DNA of 15,441 nt from Candidatus Avoscillospira stercoripullorum (GTDB taxonomy: Bacteria > Bacillota > Clostridia > Oscillospirales > Oscillospiraceae), in the NCBI GenBank assembly GCA_018712905.1, contig DVGD01000287.1:1-15441 (forward strand). Reading direction: 5' to 3'. Numbering within the stretch: position 1 is the first letter of the stretch; every line of letters starts with the position of its first letter. The position numbers and the translations under genes were made by a program. The notes under the pieces were generated by a model. The model was not told the DNA's origin. It saw nothing but the letters and a program-made list of their open reading frames with translations, and did not search any database. Of the stretch, positions 1 to 7,462 are shown piece after piece.

Positions 1-113
1 GTCTCATAATTGGAGACGGTCTGCCTCGTCACGAACAGCGCTTCCGCCAGCTCGTCCTGGGTCAGACCACGGCGAATCCGAAGCGTTCGAATATTCTTTC
101 CAATGTCGCGCAT
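1..113 (-). CDS. XRE-family helix-turn-helix regulator, N-terminal part (cut by window edge)
   Basis: Only the first 37 complete codons are visible; the gene runs off the left edge. The translation begins MRDIGKNIRTLRIRRGLTQD and continues through ELAEALFVTRQTVSNYE. This is the signature of the Cro/C1-type (XRE) helix-turn-helix: an R-x-x-R-G-L-T-Q-x-E/D-L-A first helix and a recognition helix with T-R-Q-T-V-S-N-Y-E. The family binds DNA, usually as a dimer on short inverted repeats, and often represses its own promoter. The ATG at 113 is chosen because a GAGGTGA ribosome binding site lies five to six bases upstream. An in-frame ATG at 152 would add 13 residues but has no comparable site. The gene lies downstream of nifJ on the same strand but a strong terminator separates them. 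What it regulates cannot be told from this window. Confidence 0.85.
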   Translation of the reverse strand, partial: MRDIGKNIRTLRIRRGLTQDELAEALFVTRQTVSNYE

Positions 114-160
114 GGCAATCACCTCACGTTCAGTGTATCCATTGCGCGGCATTTTGTCCA

Positions 161-175
161 GCAAAGAGTCTTTGC
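161..175. promoter_or_regulatory. Perfect palindrome upstream of the XRE gene, candidate operator
   Basis: GCAAAGA-G-TCTTTGC is a perfect 7+1+7 inverted repeat between the nifJ terminator and the XRE gene. On the minus strand it abuts a possible -35 (TGGACA, 155-160) that sits 17 bases from a possible -10 (TACACT, 132-137). This placement fits an autoregulatory operator for the XRE protein. The -10 is only 4/6 to consensus, and the predicted start of transcription would fall almost on the ribosome binding site, so the promoter itself is uncertain. The palindrome is directly seen; its role is inferred. Confidence 0.4.
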
Positions 176-192
176 GCGGAGTCTCTTCCCAT

Positions 193-225
193 AAAAAACG
201 CTCCCATCGCCGGGGCGATGGGAGC
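193..225 (-). terminator. Rho-independent terminator of nifJ
   Basis: Read on the minus strand, GCTCCCATCGCC and GGCGATGGGAGC form a perfect 12-base-pair stem (200-225) with almost no loop. A G and then six T residues follow (193-198). It begins 15 bases past the nifJ stop codon, so it ends that transcript before the XRE gene. Confidence 0.93.
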
Positions 226-240
226 TTGGGATGGAAAAGA

Positions 241-3200
241 TTACTGCTTGGCGTACATGGCCTTGAGCTTGAGCAGGTGCTCGTAGCGCTCCTTGGCAGC
301 CTCCTCGTTGCGGGCGAAGAGAACAGTTGCACGCTCGGGGAACTCGCGGGTCAGACGGCTGTAGCGAGCCTCGTTCATCAGGAACTCCTGGTAGCCGCCA
401 GCGGGCTCCTTGGAGTCGAGGATGAACTTGTCGCCCTCGGCGGCGGGGTTGAACCGGAACAGGTTCCAATAGCCGCAGGCAACAGCCTTCTTCATCTCGG
501 CCTGGCAATTGGTCATGCCGCCCTTGATGGAGTGCATCTCGCAGGGAGCGTAGCCGATGATGAGGGAGGGGCCGTCATAGGCCTCGGCCTCGGTGATGGC
601 CTTGAGGGTCTGAGCAGGGTTGGCGCCCATGGCCACCTGCGCCACGTACACATAGCCGTAGGACATGGCGATCTCGGACAGGGACTTCTTCTTCATTTCC
701 TTACCGGCAGCGGCGAACTGTGCCACCTGGCCGATGTTGGAAGCCTTGGAAGCCTGGCCGCCAGTGTTGGAATAGACCTCGGTATCGAAGACGAAGACGT
801 TGACATTCTTGCCGGAGGCCAGGACGTGATCCAGACCGCCGAAGCCGATGTCGTAAGCCCAGCCGTCGCCGCCGAAGATCCAGATGGACTTCTTGGAGAG
901 GTACTCCTTGTCAGCCAGGATCTCACGACCCAGCTTGCAGGCGTCGCACTCGCAGCCGGGAACCACAGCGGCCTCCAGGGCAGCGACGTACTTCTTGGTG
1001 GCGTCGGCGTTGGCCTTGCCATCGTTCATGGTGTCGAGCCAGGTCTGCGCAGCGGCCTTGAGGTCGGCGTCAGTCCAGGACACGGCCAGCAGGGCGTTGG
1101 TCTTGTCCACCAGACGGTTGCGGATGGCTTCCTGGCCGAGGTACATGCCAAGGCCATGCTCGGCGTTGTCTTCAAACAGGGAGTTGGACCAGGCGGGGCC
1201 GTGGCCTTCCTTGTTGGTGCAGTAGGGAGAGGTGGCAGCGGGACCGCCCCAGATGGAGGAGCAGCCGGTGGCGTTGGAGATGTACATCCGGTCGCCGAAG
1301 AGCTGGGTCACCAGGCGGGCATAGCTGGTCTCGGCGCAGCCGGCGCAGGAGCCGGAGAACTCGAGGAGCGGCGTATGGAACTGGCTGCCCTTGACGGTGT
1401 TATCCTGCAGCTCGGGCTTCTCGGAAACCTTGGCCACGCAGTAGTCGAACACATCCTGCTGGGGGAGCTCCTGCTCCTGGCCAACCATGGTCAGCGCCTT
1501 GACGGGGCAGACGCCCACGCAGACGCCGCAGCCCATGCAGTCCAGCGGAGAAACAGCCATGGTGAAGGAGTACACGCCCTTGCCCTTGCCGGCCTTGACA
1601 GGCACAACCTTGGCAGCAGCGGGGATGTTCTTGGCCTCGTCCTCGGTGAGGGCGAAGGGACGGATGGTGGCATGGGGGCAGACATAGGAGCAGGTGTTGC
1701 ACTGGATGCACTTGGTCTGATCCCAGGTGGGAACCATGACCGCGACACCGCGCTTCTCATAGGCGGAAGCGCCCTGCTCAAACTGGCCGTCCACATGGTC
1801 GACAAAGGCGGAGACGGGCAGGCTGTCGCCGTCCATCTTGCCCACGGGGAAGAGGATCTCCTTGACCATCTTGACGAGCTCGGGCTTGCCCTCGAGCTTG
1901 TGGTCGACAACCTCGTCCTTCGCGTCAGCCCACTCGGCGGGCACGTCGATCTTCACGAAGGCGGTGGCGCCGGCGTCGATGGCCTTGTGGTTCATCTCAA
2001 CCACGTCCGCGCCCTTCTTCATGTAGGAGGCAGTGGCCTTCTCCTTCATGTAGCGGATGGCGTCCTCCTGGGGCAGCACCTTGGCCAGGGTGAAGAAGGC
2101 GGACTGGAGGATGGTGTTGGTACGCTTGCCCATGCCGATGGACTGGGCAAGGTCAATGGCGTTGATGGTGTAGAGCTGGATGTTGTTCCGGGCGATGTAG
2201 CGCTTGGCCTCGGCGTTGAGGTGATGCGCCAGCTCCTCGGGCGTCCACTGGCAGTTGATCATAAACACGCCGCCGGGCTTGACGTCGTTGACCATCTTGA
2301 AGCCCTTGGTCACATAGGAGGGGTTGTGGCAGGCCACAAAGTCGGCCTTGTTGATGTAGTAGCTGCTGCGGATGGGCTTGTCGCCAAAGCGCAGGTGGGA
2401 GATGGTCACGCCGCCGGTCTTCTTGGAGTCATACTGGAAGTAGGCCTGGACGTACTTGTCGGTGTGGTCGCCGATGATCTTGATGGAGTTCTTGTTGGCG
2501 CCGACGGTGCCGTCGCCGCCGAGACCCCAGAACTTGCACTCGATGGTGCCCTCGGCCGCGGTGTTGGGAGAGGGAACCTCGGGCAGGGACAGGTGGGTCA
2601 CGTCGTCCACGATGCCGATGGTGAACTGACGCTTGGGCTCAGCCTTGGTGAGCTCCTCATAGACGGCGAAAACGCTGGAGGGCGGGGTGTCCTTGGAGCC
2701 CAGGCCGTAGCGGCCGCCGATGACGGTCAGCTGCTTGCCAGCGTTAGCCAGCGCAGTGACCACGTCCATGTAGAGAGGCTCGCCCATGGCGCCGGGCTCC
2801 TTGGTCCGGTCGAGGACGGCGATCTTCTTGCAGGTTTCGGGGATGGCAGCCAGGAACTTCTCGGTGGCGAAGGGACGATACAGGCGAACCTTGATGAGGC
2901 CGACCTTCTCGCCGTGGGCGTTCATGTAGTCGATGACTTCCTCAGCCACGTCGCAGATGGAGCCCATAGCCACGATGACGCGCTCAGCGTCGGGGGCGCC
3001 GTAGTAGTTGAAGAGCTGATAGTTGGTGCCCAGCTTCTCGTTGATCTTGCCCATGTACTCCTCGACCACTGCGGGCAGGGCGTCGTAGTACTTGTTGCAG
3101 GCCTCACGATGCTGGAAGAAGATGTCGCCATTCTCGTGGCTGCCGCGCATGTTGGGGCGCTCGGGGTTCAGGGCGTGGCGGCGGAAGGCGTCGACAGCGT

Positions 3201-3792
3201 CCATATCCACCATTTCCTTGAGATCCTCGTAGTCCCAAGCGGCGACCTTCTGAATCTCGTGGGAGGTGCGGAAACCGTCAAAGAAGTTGATGAAGGGCAC
3301 GCGACCCTTCAGAGCGGCCAGGTGCGCCACAGGAGCCAGATCCATGACTTCCTGGACATTGCCCTCGGCCAGCATGGCAAAGCCGGTCTGACGGCAGGCC
3401 ATGACGTCGGAATGGTCACCAAAAATGTTCAGAGCATGGGTGGAGACGGTACGGGCGGACACGTGGAACACGCTGGGGAGCAGCTCGCCGGCGATCTTGT
3501 ACATGTTGGGGATCATCAGGAGCAAGCCCTGAGACGCCGTATAGGTGGTGGTCAGAGCACCGGCTGCCAGGGAGCCGTGGACGGTACCGGACGCACCGGC
3601 CTCAGACTGCATTTCGCAGACCTTGACGGTGGTACCGAAGATGTTCTTCTTCCCCTGAGCGGCCCACTGGTCGACATAGTCTGCCATGGGGCTGGAGGGA
3701 GTGATGGGATAGATACCCGCCACTTCGGTAAAGGCATACGACACATAAGCCGCTGCGTTGTTACCGTCCATTGTAATGAATTTTCTGGACAA
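241..3792 (-). CDS. nifJ: Pyruvate:ferredoxin (flavodoxin) oxidoreductase, single-chain form
   Basis: This enzyme converts pyruvate and CoA to acetyl-CoA and CO2 and passes electrons to ferredoxin or flavodoxin; in anaerobes it links glycolysis to hydrogen or NAD(P)H formation. At 1183 residues it matches the single-chain family (about 1170-1200). The pyrimidine-binding domain holds YPITPSS with Thr31, Glu64 and Arg114, the positions known from the Desulfovibrio africanus enzyme. A gamma-type domain follows (about 415-620). Two 4Fe-4S motifs lie at Cys695/698/701/705 and Cys752/755/758/762. The TPP domain carries GDGWAYDIGFGG (975-986), and the proximal-cluster cysteines are 816, 819, 844 and 1084. 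All key residues are present. The start is TTG at 3792, chosen for a GGAGG site eight bases upstream; an ATG at codon 8 is the alternative. It is monocistronic, with its own promoter and terminator. Codons TTA, CTA and TCA are absent. Confidence 0.98.
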   Translation of the reverse strand: MSRKFITMDGNNAAAYVSYAFTEVAGIYPITPSSPMADYVDQWAAQGKKNIFGTTVKVCEMQSEAGASGTVHGSLAAGALTTTYTASQGLLLMIPNMYKIAGELLPSVFHVSARTVSTHALNIFGDHSDVMACRQTGFAMLAEGNVQEVMDLAPVAHLAALKGRVPFINFFDGFRTSHEIQKVAAWDYEDLKEMVDMDAVDAFRRHALNPERPNMRGSHENGDIFFQHREACNKYYDALPAVVEEYMGKINEKLGTNYQLFNYYGAPDAERVIVAMGSICDVAEEVIDYMNAHGEKVGLIKVRLYRPFATEKFLAAIPETCKKIAVLDRTKEPGAMGEPLYMDVVTALANAGKQLTVIGGRYGLGSKDTPPSSVFAVYEELTKAEPKRQFTIGIVDDVTHLSLPEVPSPNTAAEGTIECKFWGLGGDGTVGANKNSIKIIGDHTDKYVQAYFQYDSKKTGGVTISHLRFGDKPIRSSYYINKADFVACHNPSYVTKGFKMVNDVKPGGVFMINCQWTPEELAHHLNAEAKRYIARNNIQLYTINAIDLAQSIGMGKRTNTILQSAFFTLAKVLPQEDAIRYMKEKATASYMKKGADVVEMNHKAIDAGATAFVKIDVPAEWADAKDEVVDHKLEGKPELVKMVKEILFPVGKMDGDSLPVSAFVDHVDGQFEQGASAYEKRGVAVMVPTWDQTKCIQCNTCSYVCPHATIRPFALTEDEAKNIPAAAKVVPVKAGKGKGVYSFTMAVSPLDCMGCGVCVGVCPVKALTMVGQEQELPQQDVFDYCVAKVSEKPELQDNTVKGSQFHTPLLEFSGSCAGCAETSYARLVTQLFGDRMYISNATGCSSIWGGPAATSPYCTNKEGHGPAWSNSLFEDNAEHGLGMYLGQEAIRNRLVDKTNALLAVSWTDADLKAAAQTWLDTMNDGKANADATKKYVAALEAAVVPGCECDACKLGREILADKEYLSKKSIWIFGGDGWAYDIGFGGLDHVLASGKNVNVFVFDTEVYSNTGGQASKASNIGQVAQFAAAGKEMKKKSLSEIAMSYGYVYVAQVAMGANPAQTLKAITEAEAYDGPSLIIGYAPCEMHSIKGGMTNCQAEMKKAVACGYWNLFRFNPAAEGDKFILDSKEPAGGYQEFLMNEARYSRLTREFPERATVLFARNEEAAKERYEHLLKLKAMYAKQ

Positions 3793-3854
3793 GTTTTTGA
3801 CCTCCTATTTTAGCCTCCACGCCCGAGGGCGCGAAGACATGGTTTATCGACTAC

Positions 3855-3883
3855 ATTCTAACACAGACTTCGACTTCTGTAAA
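3855..3883 (-). promoter_or_regulatory. Promoter of nifJ with an imperfect palindrome in the spacer
   Basis: On the minus strand TTTACA (3878-3883) and TAGAAT (3855-3860) are separated by exactly 17 bases. This gives a leader of about 55 bases before the TTG start. The spacer carries an 18-base imperfect palindrome, ACAGAAGTCGAAGTCTGT (3863-3880), matching its reverse complement at 14 of 18 positions. Its location between the two boxes is where a repressor site would block polymerase. It does not resemble the Rex site (TTGTGA-N6-TCACAA) that often governs fermentative genes. Confidence 0.75.
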
Positions 3884-3950
3884 TAAATATCCAAGAAAAT
3901 CTTTTCTCTGATATTTTCAGCTGCCCTCCCGCGCAGGGTTAAGATTGTCT

Positions 3951-3979
3951 TTGCCTTTTTCGGCGCAATATAGTATGAT
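3951..3979 (+). promoter_or_regulatory. Promoter of the comM-thiI-pncC run
   Basis: TTGCCT (3951-3956), 17 bases, then TATGAT (3974-3979). An overlapping alternative is TTGTCT (3945-3950), 18 bases, TATAGT (3969-3974). Either places the transcription start at about 3981-3987, just before the comM ribosome binding site. No other promoter is evident between the three following genes, so they are probably one transcript. Confidence 0.6.
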
Positions 3980-4012
3980 TAAAAGAAACGCGTGCAGGAA
4001 GGAGGAGCGCCC

Positions 4013-5530
4013 ATGCTCAGCCGTGTGAGCTCCCTGGGGCTCAAGGGCATCGACGGCTATGAGGTTTCAGTGGAGTGCTACATCACCACCGGGCTTCCCG
4101 GCTTCGATGTGGTTGGTCTGCCCGACGCCGCGGTGAAGGAGGCCAGGGAACGGGTGCGCGCCGCCATCAAGGTGAGCGGCTTCCGCTTCCCGGTGAGCCA
4201 TATCACCCTCAACCTCGCCCCCGCAGGCACCCGAAAATCCGGCACACTCTATGACCTGCCCATCCTCTTGGGCATTCTCGCGGCCTCGGGCGCCCTGCGT
4301 CTTCCCAAAATCCGCTGCGCCTTTCTCGGCGAGCTGAGCCTGGAAGGCAAGGTGCGCCCCGTGCCCGGCGTACTGCCCATGGCGCTGGCTGCCAGGGAAG
4401 CAGGGTTTGAAGCGATTTTCGTCCCCGCTGAAAACGCCCGGGAGGCCTCCCTCGCCAAGGGGCTCACGGTCTATGGCGTCCCGGACGTCAAGTCCCTGGC
4501 GGCGCACCTCACCGGCACGAATCCCCTCTCCCCCACGCCGCCCTGGTCGCCGGACAGCCAGACACTGCCGCTGCCAGATTTCGCCGATGTCAAGGGACAG
4601 GAGCAGGCCAAGCGCGCCCTGGAGGTGGCGGCCGCGGGAAACCACAACATTCTCCTGGTGGGGCCGCCTGGCTCGGGCAAGAGCATGCTGGCCAAGCGCC
4701 TTCCCTCCATCCTCCCGCCTCTCACCGACGAGGAGGCGCTGGAGGTCACCAAGATCCACTCCATCCTGGGGCTTCTCTCCCCGGAGCACCCCCTCATCGA
4801 GGCCAGCCCCTTCCGAAGTCCCCACCACACCATCTCTGCCGCGGGCTTGGCCGGCGGCGGCTCCTCCCCCAAGCCCGGTGAAGTCTCCCTGGCGCACCGG
4901 GGCGTATTATTTCTCGATGAGCTGCCGGAATTCCGCCAGGACACCCTGGAGGTACTGCGCCAGCCCCTGGAGGACGGCCAAGTGACCATCGCCCGGGTGG
5001 CCGGCACCGAGGTCTATCCCAGCCGGTTTATGCTGGTGTGCGCCATGAACCCCTGCAAGTGCGGCTGGTACGGCGACCCCTCCGGCCGGTGCCGGTGCTC
5101 GCCCAAATCCGTGCGGCAATATCTCAGCCGGGTCAGCGGCCCGCTCCTCGACCGCATCGACATCATCATCGAGGTGCCGGCACTCCCCTTCGCCGAGCTG
5201 CGCCGCACCACCCCCGCCGAGTCCTCCGCCGCAGTGCGATCCAGGGTCACCGCCGCCCGGGAGATCCAGCGCAAGCGCTACCAGGGCTCCGGCACCTTTG
5301 CCAACGCCTCCATGGATCCATCTCAGATGCGCGCCTTCTGCGCCCTCTCCCCGGAATGCGAATCCCTGATGCGGGCAGCCTTTGACGCCCTCCATCTCAC
5401 CGCCCGAAGCTACGACCGGGTGCTGCGGGTGGCGCGCACCATTGCGGATTTGGCTGGCAGTGAGAAAATCCTCCCAGAGCATGTGGCCGAGGCCGTACAA
5501 TATAGAACCTACTCCTTTGAAGATGGTTAG
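4013..5530 (+). CDS. comM: ComM/YifB-family Mg-chelatase-like AAA+ ATPase
   Basis: The family is a cytoplasmic hexameric AAA+ helicase; in Vibrio and Haemophilus, ComM drives branch migration when transforming DNA is integrated. The 505-residue length equals the usual one. An N-terminal ChlI-like domain (about 1-170, GLPGFDVVGLPDAAVKEARERV region) is followed by Walker A GPPGSGKS (217-224), Walker B LFLDE (299-303), a cysteine cluster in CAMNPCKCGWYG...GRCRCSP that is typical of YifB, and the Mg_chelatase_C domain ending EHVAEAVQYRTYSF. The ATG at 4013 is preferred because GGAGGAG lies six bases upstream; a GTG at 3992 would add seven residues but would sit almost on the inferred transcription start. 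thiI begins 30 bases later on the same strand. Family assignment is secure; a role in competence in this organism is inferred only. Confidence 0.96.
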   Translation: MLSRVSSLGLKGIDGYEVSVECYITTGLPGFDVVGLPDAAVKEARERVRAAIKVSGFRFPVSHITLNLAPAGTRKSGTLYDLPILLGILAASGALRLPKIRCAFLGELSLEGKVRPVPGVLPMALAAREAGFEAIFVPAENAREASLAKGLTVYGVPDVKSLAAHLTGTNPLSPTPPWSPDSQTLPLPDFADVKGQEQAKRALEVAAAGNHNILLVGPPGSGKSMLAKRLPSILPPLTDEEALEVTKIHSILGLLSPEHPLIEASPFRSPHHTISAAGLAGGGSSPKPGEVSLAHRGVLFLDELPEFRQDTLEVLRQPLEDGQVTIARVAGTEVYPSRFMLVCAMNPCKCGWYGDPSGRCRCSPKSVRQYLSRVSGPLLDRIDIIIEVPALPFAELRRTTPAESSAAVRSRVTAAREIQRKRYQGSGTFANASMDPSQMRAFCALSPECESLMRAAFDALHLTARSYDRVLRVARTIADLAGSEKILPEHVAEAVQYRTYSFEDG

Positions 5531-5560
5531 CAAACGGAGTATAGAATAAGGAGATACCCT

Positions 5561-6742
5561 ATGAACGAAATCTTTCTATTAAAGCTGGGCGAGATCGTCC
5601 TCAAGGGGCAAAATCGCCGCGCCTTTGAAAACTGCCTCAAGGGTAACATCCGCCGCCGGGTGAAGCCCTACGGCGACTTTCATGTCTATCTCAAGCAGTC
5701 CACCATCTATGTGGAGCCGGAGAATGACAGCTGCGATTTGGACGGCGCCTGGGAGGCCTGCGCCGCGGTGTTTGGCATCGCCTCCATGTGCCGCTGCCGC
5801 CCCTGCGAAAAGACCACCGACGCCATCTATGCCGCGGTACTCTCATATCTTGGCGACGAGCTCAGCATGGCTAAGAGTTTTAAAGTGGAATCCAAGCGCG
5901 CCGACAAGTCCTTCCCCCTCAACTCCATTCAGCTCTCGCAGGAGATCGGCGGACGGCTGGCCGAGGCCTTCCCCCAGGTGGCCGTGGACGTCCACAACCC
6001 GGACTACACGGTACATGTGGAGGTGCGGGACTTTGCCGCCTACGTCCATGGCCCCGCCGTGCCCGGCGCCGGCGGACTGCCCACCGGCATGGGCGGCCGG
6101 GCAGCGGTGCTCCTCTCCGGCGGCATTGACTCCCCCGTTGCAGGCTATATGATTGCCAAGCGGGGCGTGGAAATCGAGTGCATCCACTTCTTCTCCTACC
6201 CCTATACCTCCGAGAAGGCCAAGGAAAAGGTGCTGGAGCTGGCGCATCTGCTCACCCGCTACTGCGGCCGGATGACCGTAGATGTGGTGGGCTTTACCGA
6301 GATCCAGGAGGCCATCCGGGATCACTGCCCCGAGGAATATTTCACGCTGATTATGCGCCGGTTTATGATGCGCATTGCCGAGAAAATCGCCCGGGAGCAC
6401 GGCTGCCGCGCCCTGGTCACCGGTGAAAACTTGGGACAGGTTGCCTCCCAGACCATGGAAGCCATGGCCGTCACCGGCGCGGTGGTGAATCTCCCCATGT
6501 TCCATCCCCTCATCGGCATGGACAAGGAGGAAATTGTCACCATCGCCCGGAAAATCGGCACGTTGGAGACGTCCATCCTCCCCTATGAGGACTGCTGCAC
6601 CGTCTTCACGCCCCGGCATCCCAAGACGAAGCCGGAGCTCCAGCAGGTGGAGGCCGCTGAGGCGGCACTGGATGTGGAATCGTTGGTCGAGCGTGCCCTC
6701 GCCAACACGGAGAAGGTGACGGTGAAATATGACGAAGACTGA
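5561..6742 (+). CDS. thiI: tRNA 4-thiouridine synthase ThiI (no rhodanese domain)
   Basis: ThiI adenylates uridine 8 of tRNA and directs sulfur into it to form 4-thiouridine, a near-UV sensor; in some bacteria it also supplies sulfur for thiamine. The 393 residues comprise an N-terminal ferredoxin-like segment starting MNEIFLLKLGEIVLKGQNRR, a THUMP RNA-binding domain (about 60-165) and a PP-loop ATPase domain with SGGIDSP (186-192). The family motif YEDCCTVFTP lies near the C-terminus. There is no C-terminal rhodanese domain with its catalytic cysteine. This is the short form found in many Firmicutes, where a dedicated cysteine desulfurase such as NifZ in Bacillus delivers sulfur directly. 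The start has AAGGAG seven bases upstream. The stop overlaps the pncC start by 14 bases, implying translational coupling. Confidence 0.97.
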   Translation: MNEIFLLKLGEIVLKGQNRRAFENCLKGNIRRRVKPYGDFHVYLKQSTIYVEPENDSCDLDGAWEACAAVFGIASMCRCRPCEKTTDAIYAAVLSYLGDELSMAKSFKVESKRADKSFPLNSIQLSQEIGGRLAEAFPQVAVDVHNPDYTVHVEVRDFAAYVHGPAVPGAGGLPTGMGGRAAVLLSGGIDSPVAGYMIAKRGVEIECIHFFSYPYTSEKAKEKVLELAHLLTRYCGRMTVDVVGFTEIQEAIRDHCPEEYFTLIMRRFMMRIAEKIAREHGCRALVTGENLGQVASQTMEAMAVTGAVVNLPMFHPLIGMDKEEIVTIARKIGTLETSILPYEDCCTVFTPRHPKTKPELQQVEAAEAALDVESLVERALANTEKVTVKYDED

Positions 6743-7214
6743 AGAAGCAGCAGCCGCACTCCTATCTGCCCTGGAGAAAAAGGGGCGCACCCTGGCCACC
6801 GCCGAAAGCTGCACCGGCGGCATGATCGGCGCCGCCCTCACCGCCATTCCCGGCAGCTCCAACGTGTATCTCGGCGGCGTGATCTCCTACACCAACAGCG
6901 TCAAGGAGCAGCTCCTCCACGTGCCCCACGAAACCCTGGAAGCCTTTTCCGCCGTCTCTCCTGAGACTGCCCAGGCCATGGCCGAGGGTATCCGGGCATC
7001 CATCCATGCCGACCTTACCTTGAGCGTCACCGGTCTGGCCGGTCCCAGCGGCGACGGCAGCGGCAAATCCGTTGGGCTGGTCTATGTGGGCTGCGCCACC
7101 CCAGCGGGCACCCTGGTGCAGCGCCATCTCTTCTCCGGGGATCGCGCAGCCATCCGCGCCCAGGCGGTGGATGCCGCCATTACCCTGGGAAGTCTGGCAG
7201 TTCATCTTTTCTAA
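6729..7214 (+). CDS. pncC: Nicotinamide-nucleotide amidohydrolase PncC (CinA C-terminal domain protein)
   Basis: PncC hydrolyses nicotinamide mononucleotide to nicotinate mononucleotide and ammonia, returning NMN (for example that made by NAD-dependent DNA ligase) to NAD synthesis. The 161 residues are the complete domain, with family motifs in order: AESCTGG (25-31) containing the presumed nucleophile Ser27, ISYTN (52-56), SVTGLAGPSG (99-108) and VGLVYVG (115-121). The N-terminal MoaB-like domain of full-length CinA is absent, so this is the stand-alone form. It starts inside the end of thiI (14-base overlap; AAGGTGA about nine bases upstream of the ATG). The gene order comM-thiI-pncC puts two families historically linked to competence around thiI, but each also has a housekeeping role. 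A structured gene-free stretch follows. Confidence 0.93.
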   Translation: MTKTEEAAAALLSALEKKGRTLATAESCTGGMIGAALTAIPGSSNVYLGGVISYTNSVKEQLLHVPHETLEAFSAVSPETAQAMAEGIRASIHADLTLSVTGLAGPSGDGSGKSVGLVYVGCATPAGTLVQRHLFSGDRAAIRAQAVDAAITLGSLAVHLF

Positions 7215-7219
7215 ATCCA

Positions 7220-7257
7220 GCAAGGCGGCATGCCGTTTTTCGGCACGCCGCCTTGCT
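7220..7257. repeat. Palindromic repeat, copy 1
   Basis: A 38-base palindrome forms a hairpin: an outer stem (GCAAGGCGGC / GCCGCCTTGC), one A-C mismatch, an inner TGCCG/CGGCA stem and a TTTTT loop. It begins five bases after the pncC stop. No T-run follows on the plus strand, so unlike copy 2 it is not a classic terminator. Bases 7220-7257 are identical to 7420-7457, including the mismatch. Confidence 0.9.
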
Positions 7258-7311
7258 GAGACTGTCAAAAAACCTCGCTGAAGATGTCTGGGACAGAGCA
7301 GCGGGGGGTGT

Positions 7312-7338
7312 GTGCGGGGGGCAAAAAGCCCACCGCGC
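7312..7338. repeat. GC-rich stem-loop with A5 loop
   Basis: GCGGGGGGC (7314-7322) pairs with GCCCACCGC (7328-7336) with a single G-A mismatch around an AAAAA loop. One further G-C pair forms at 7312/7338. It lies between the two copies of the 38-base palindrome in a stretch with no gene. Confidence 0.6.
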
Positions 7339-7350
7339 GTTCAATCAACA

Positions 7351-7383
7351 GGATTTTGAAACTTTTTGAAAGTTTCAAAATCC
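7351..7383. repeat. Perfect 15-bp inverted repeat with a 3-base loop
   Basis: GGATTTTGAAACTTT (7351-7365) and AAAGTTTCAAAATCC (7369-7383) are exact reverse complements separated by TTG. The AT-rich stem contrasts with the GC-rich hairpins on each side. No poly-T follows on either strand, so it does not look like a terminator. Confidence 0.9.
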
Positions 7384-7421
7384 GCACAGCGGGGCGAAAA
7401 TACTTTTTCGACACGCTGTGC
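7384..7421. repeat. Nested stem-loop abutting the previous one
   Basis: GCACAGCG (7384-7391) pairs with CGCTGTGC (7414-7421). Inside, CGAAAA can pair with TTTTCG. It starts at the base after the 15-bp hairpin and ends on the first bases of palindrome copy 2, so three hairpins are packed without spacers. Confidence 0.75.
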
Positions 7422-7461
7422 AAGGCGGCATGCCGTTTTTCGGCACGCCGCCTTGCTTTTT
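7420..7461 (+). terminator. Palindromic repeat copy 2, acting as plus-strand terminator
   Basis: This is the same 38-base palindrome as at 7220, here followed by TTTTT (7457-7461) on the plus strand, which makes an intrinsic terminator. It would end the comM-thiI-pncC transcript just before the convergent helicase gene, whose stop codon lies two bases away. Confidence 0.8.
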
Positions 7462-7462
7462 A

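Noticed and set aside
10..3813. 1267-codon open frame on the plus strand opposite nifJ
   Set aside because: It is codon-aligned antisense to nifJ, rich in Gly/Val/Leu/His/Asp low-complexity sequence, with no ribosome binding site; explained by codon avoidance in nifJ.
7220..7461. CRISPR array from repeated 38-base units
   Set aside because: Only two copies, each a full palindrome, separated by 162 bases of structured rather than spacer-like sequence; no cas genes.
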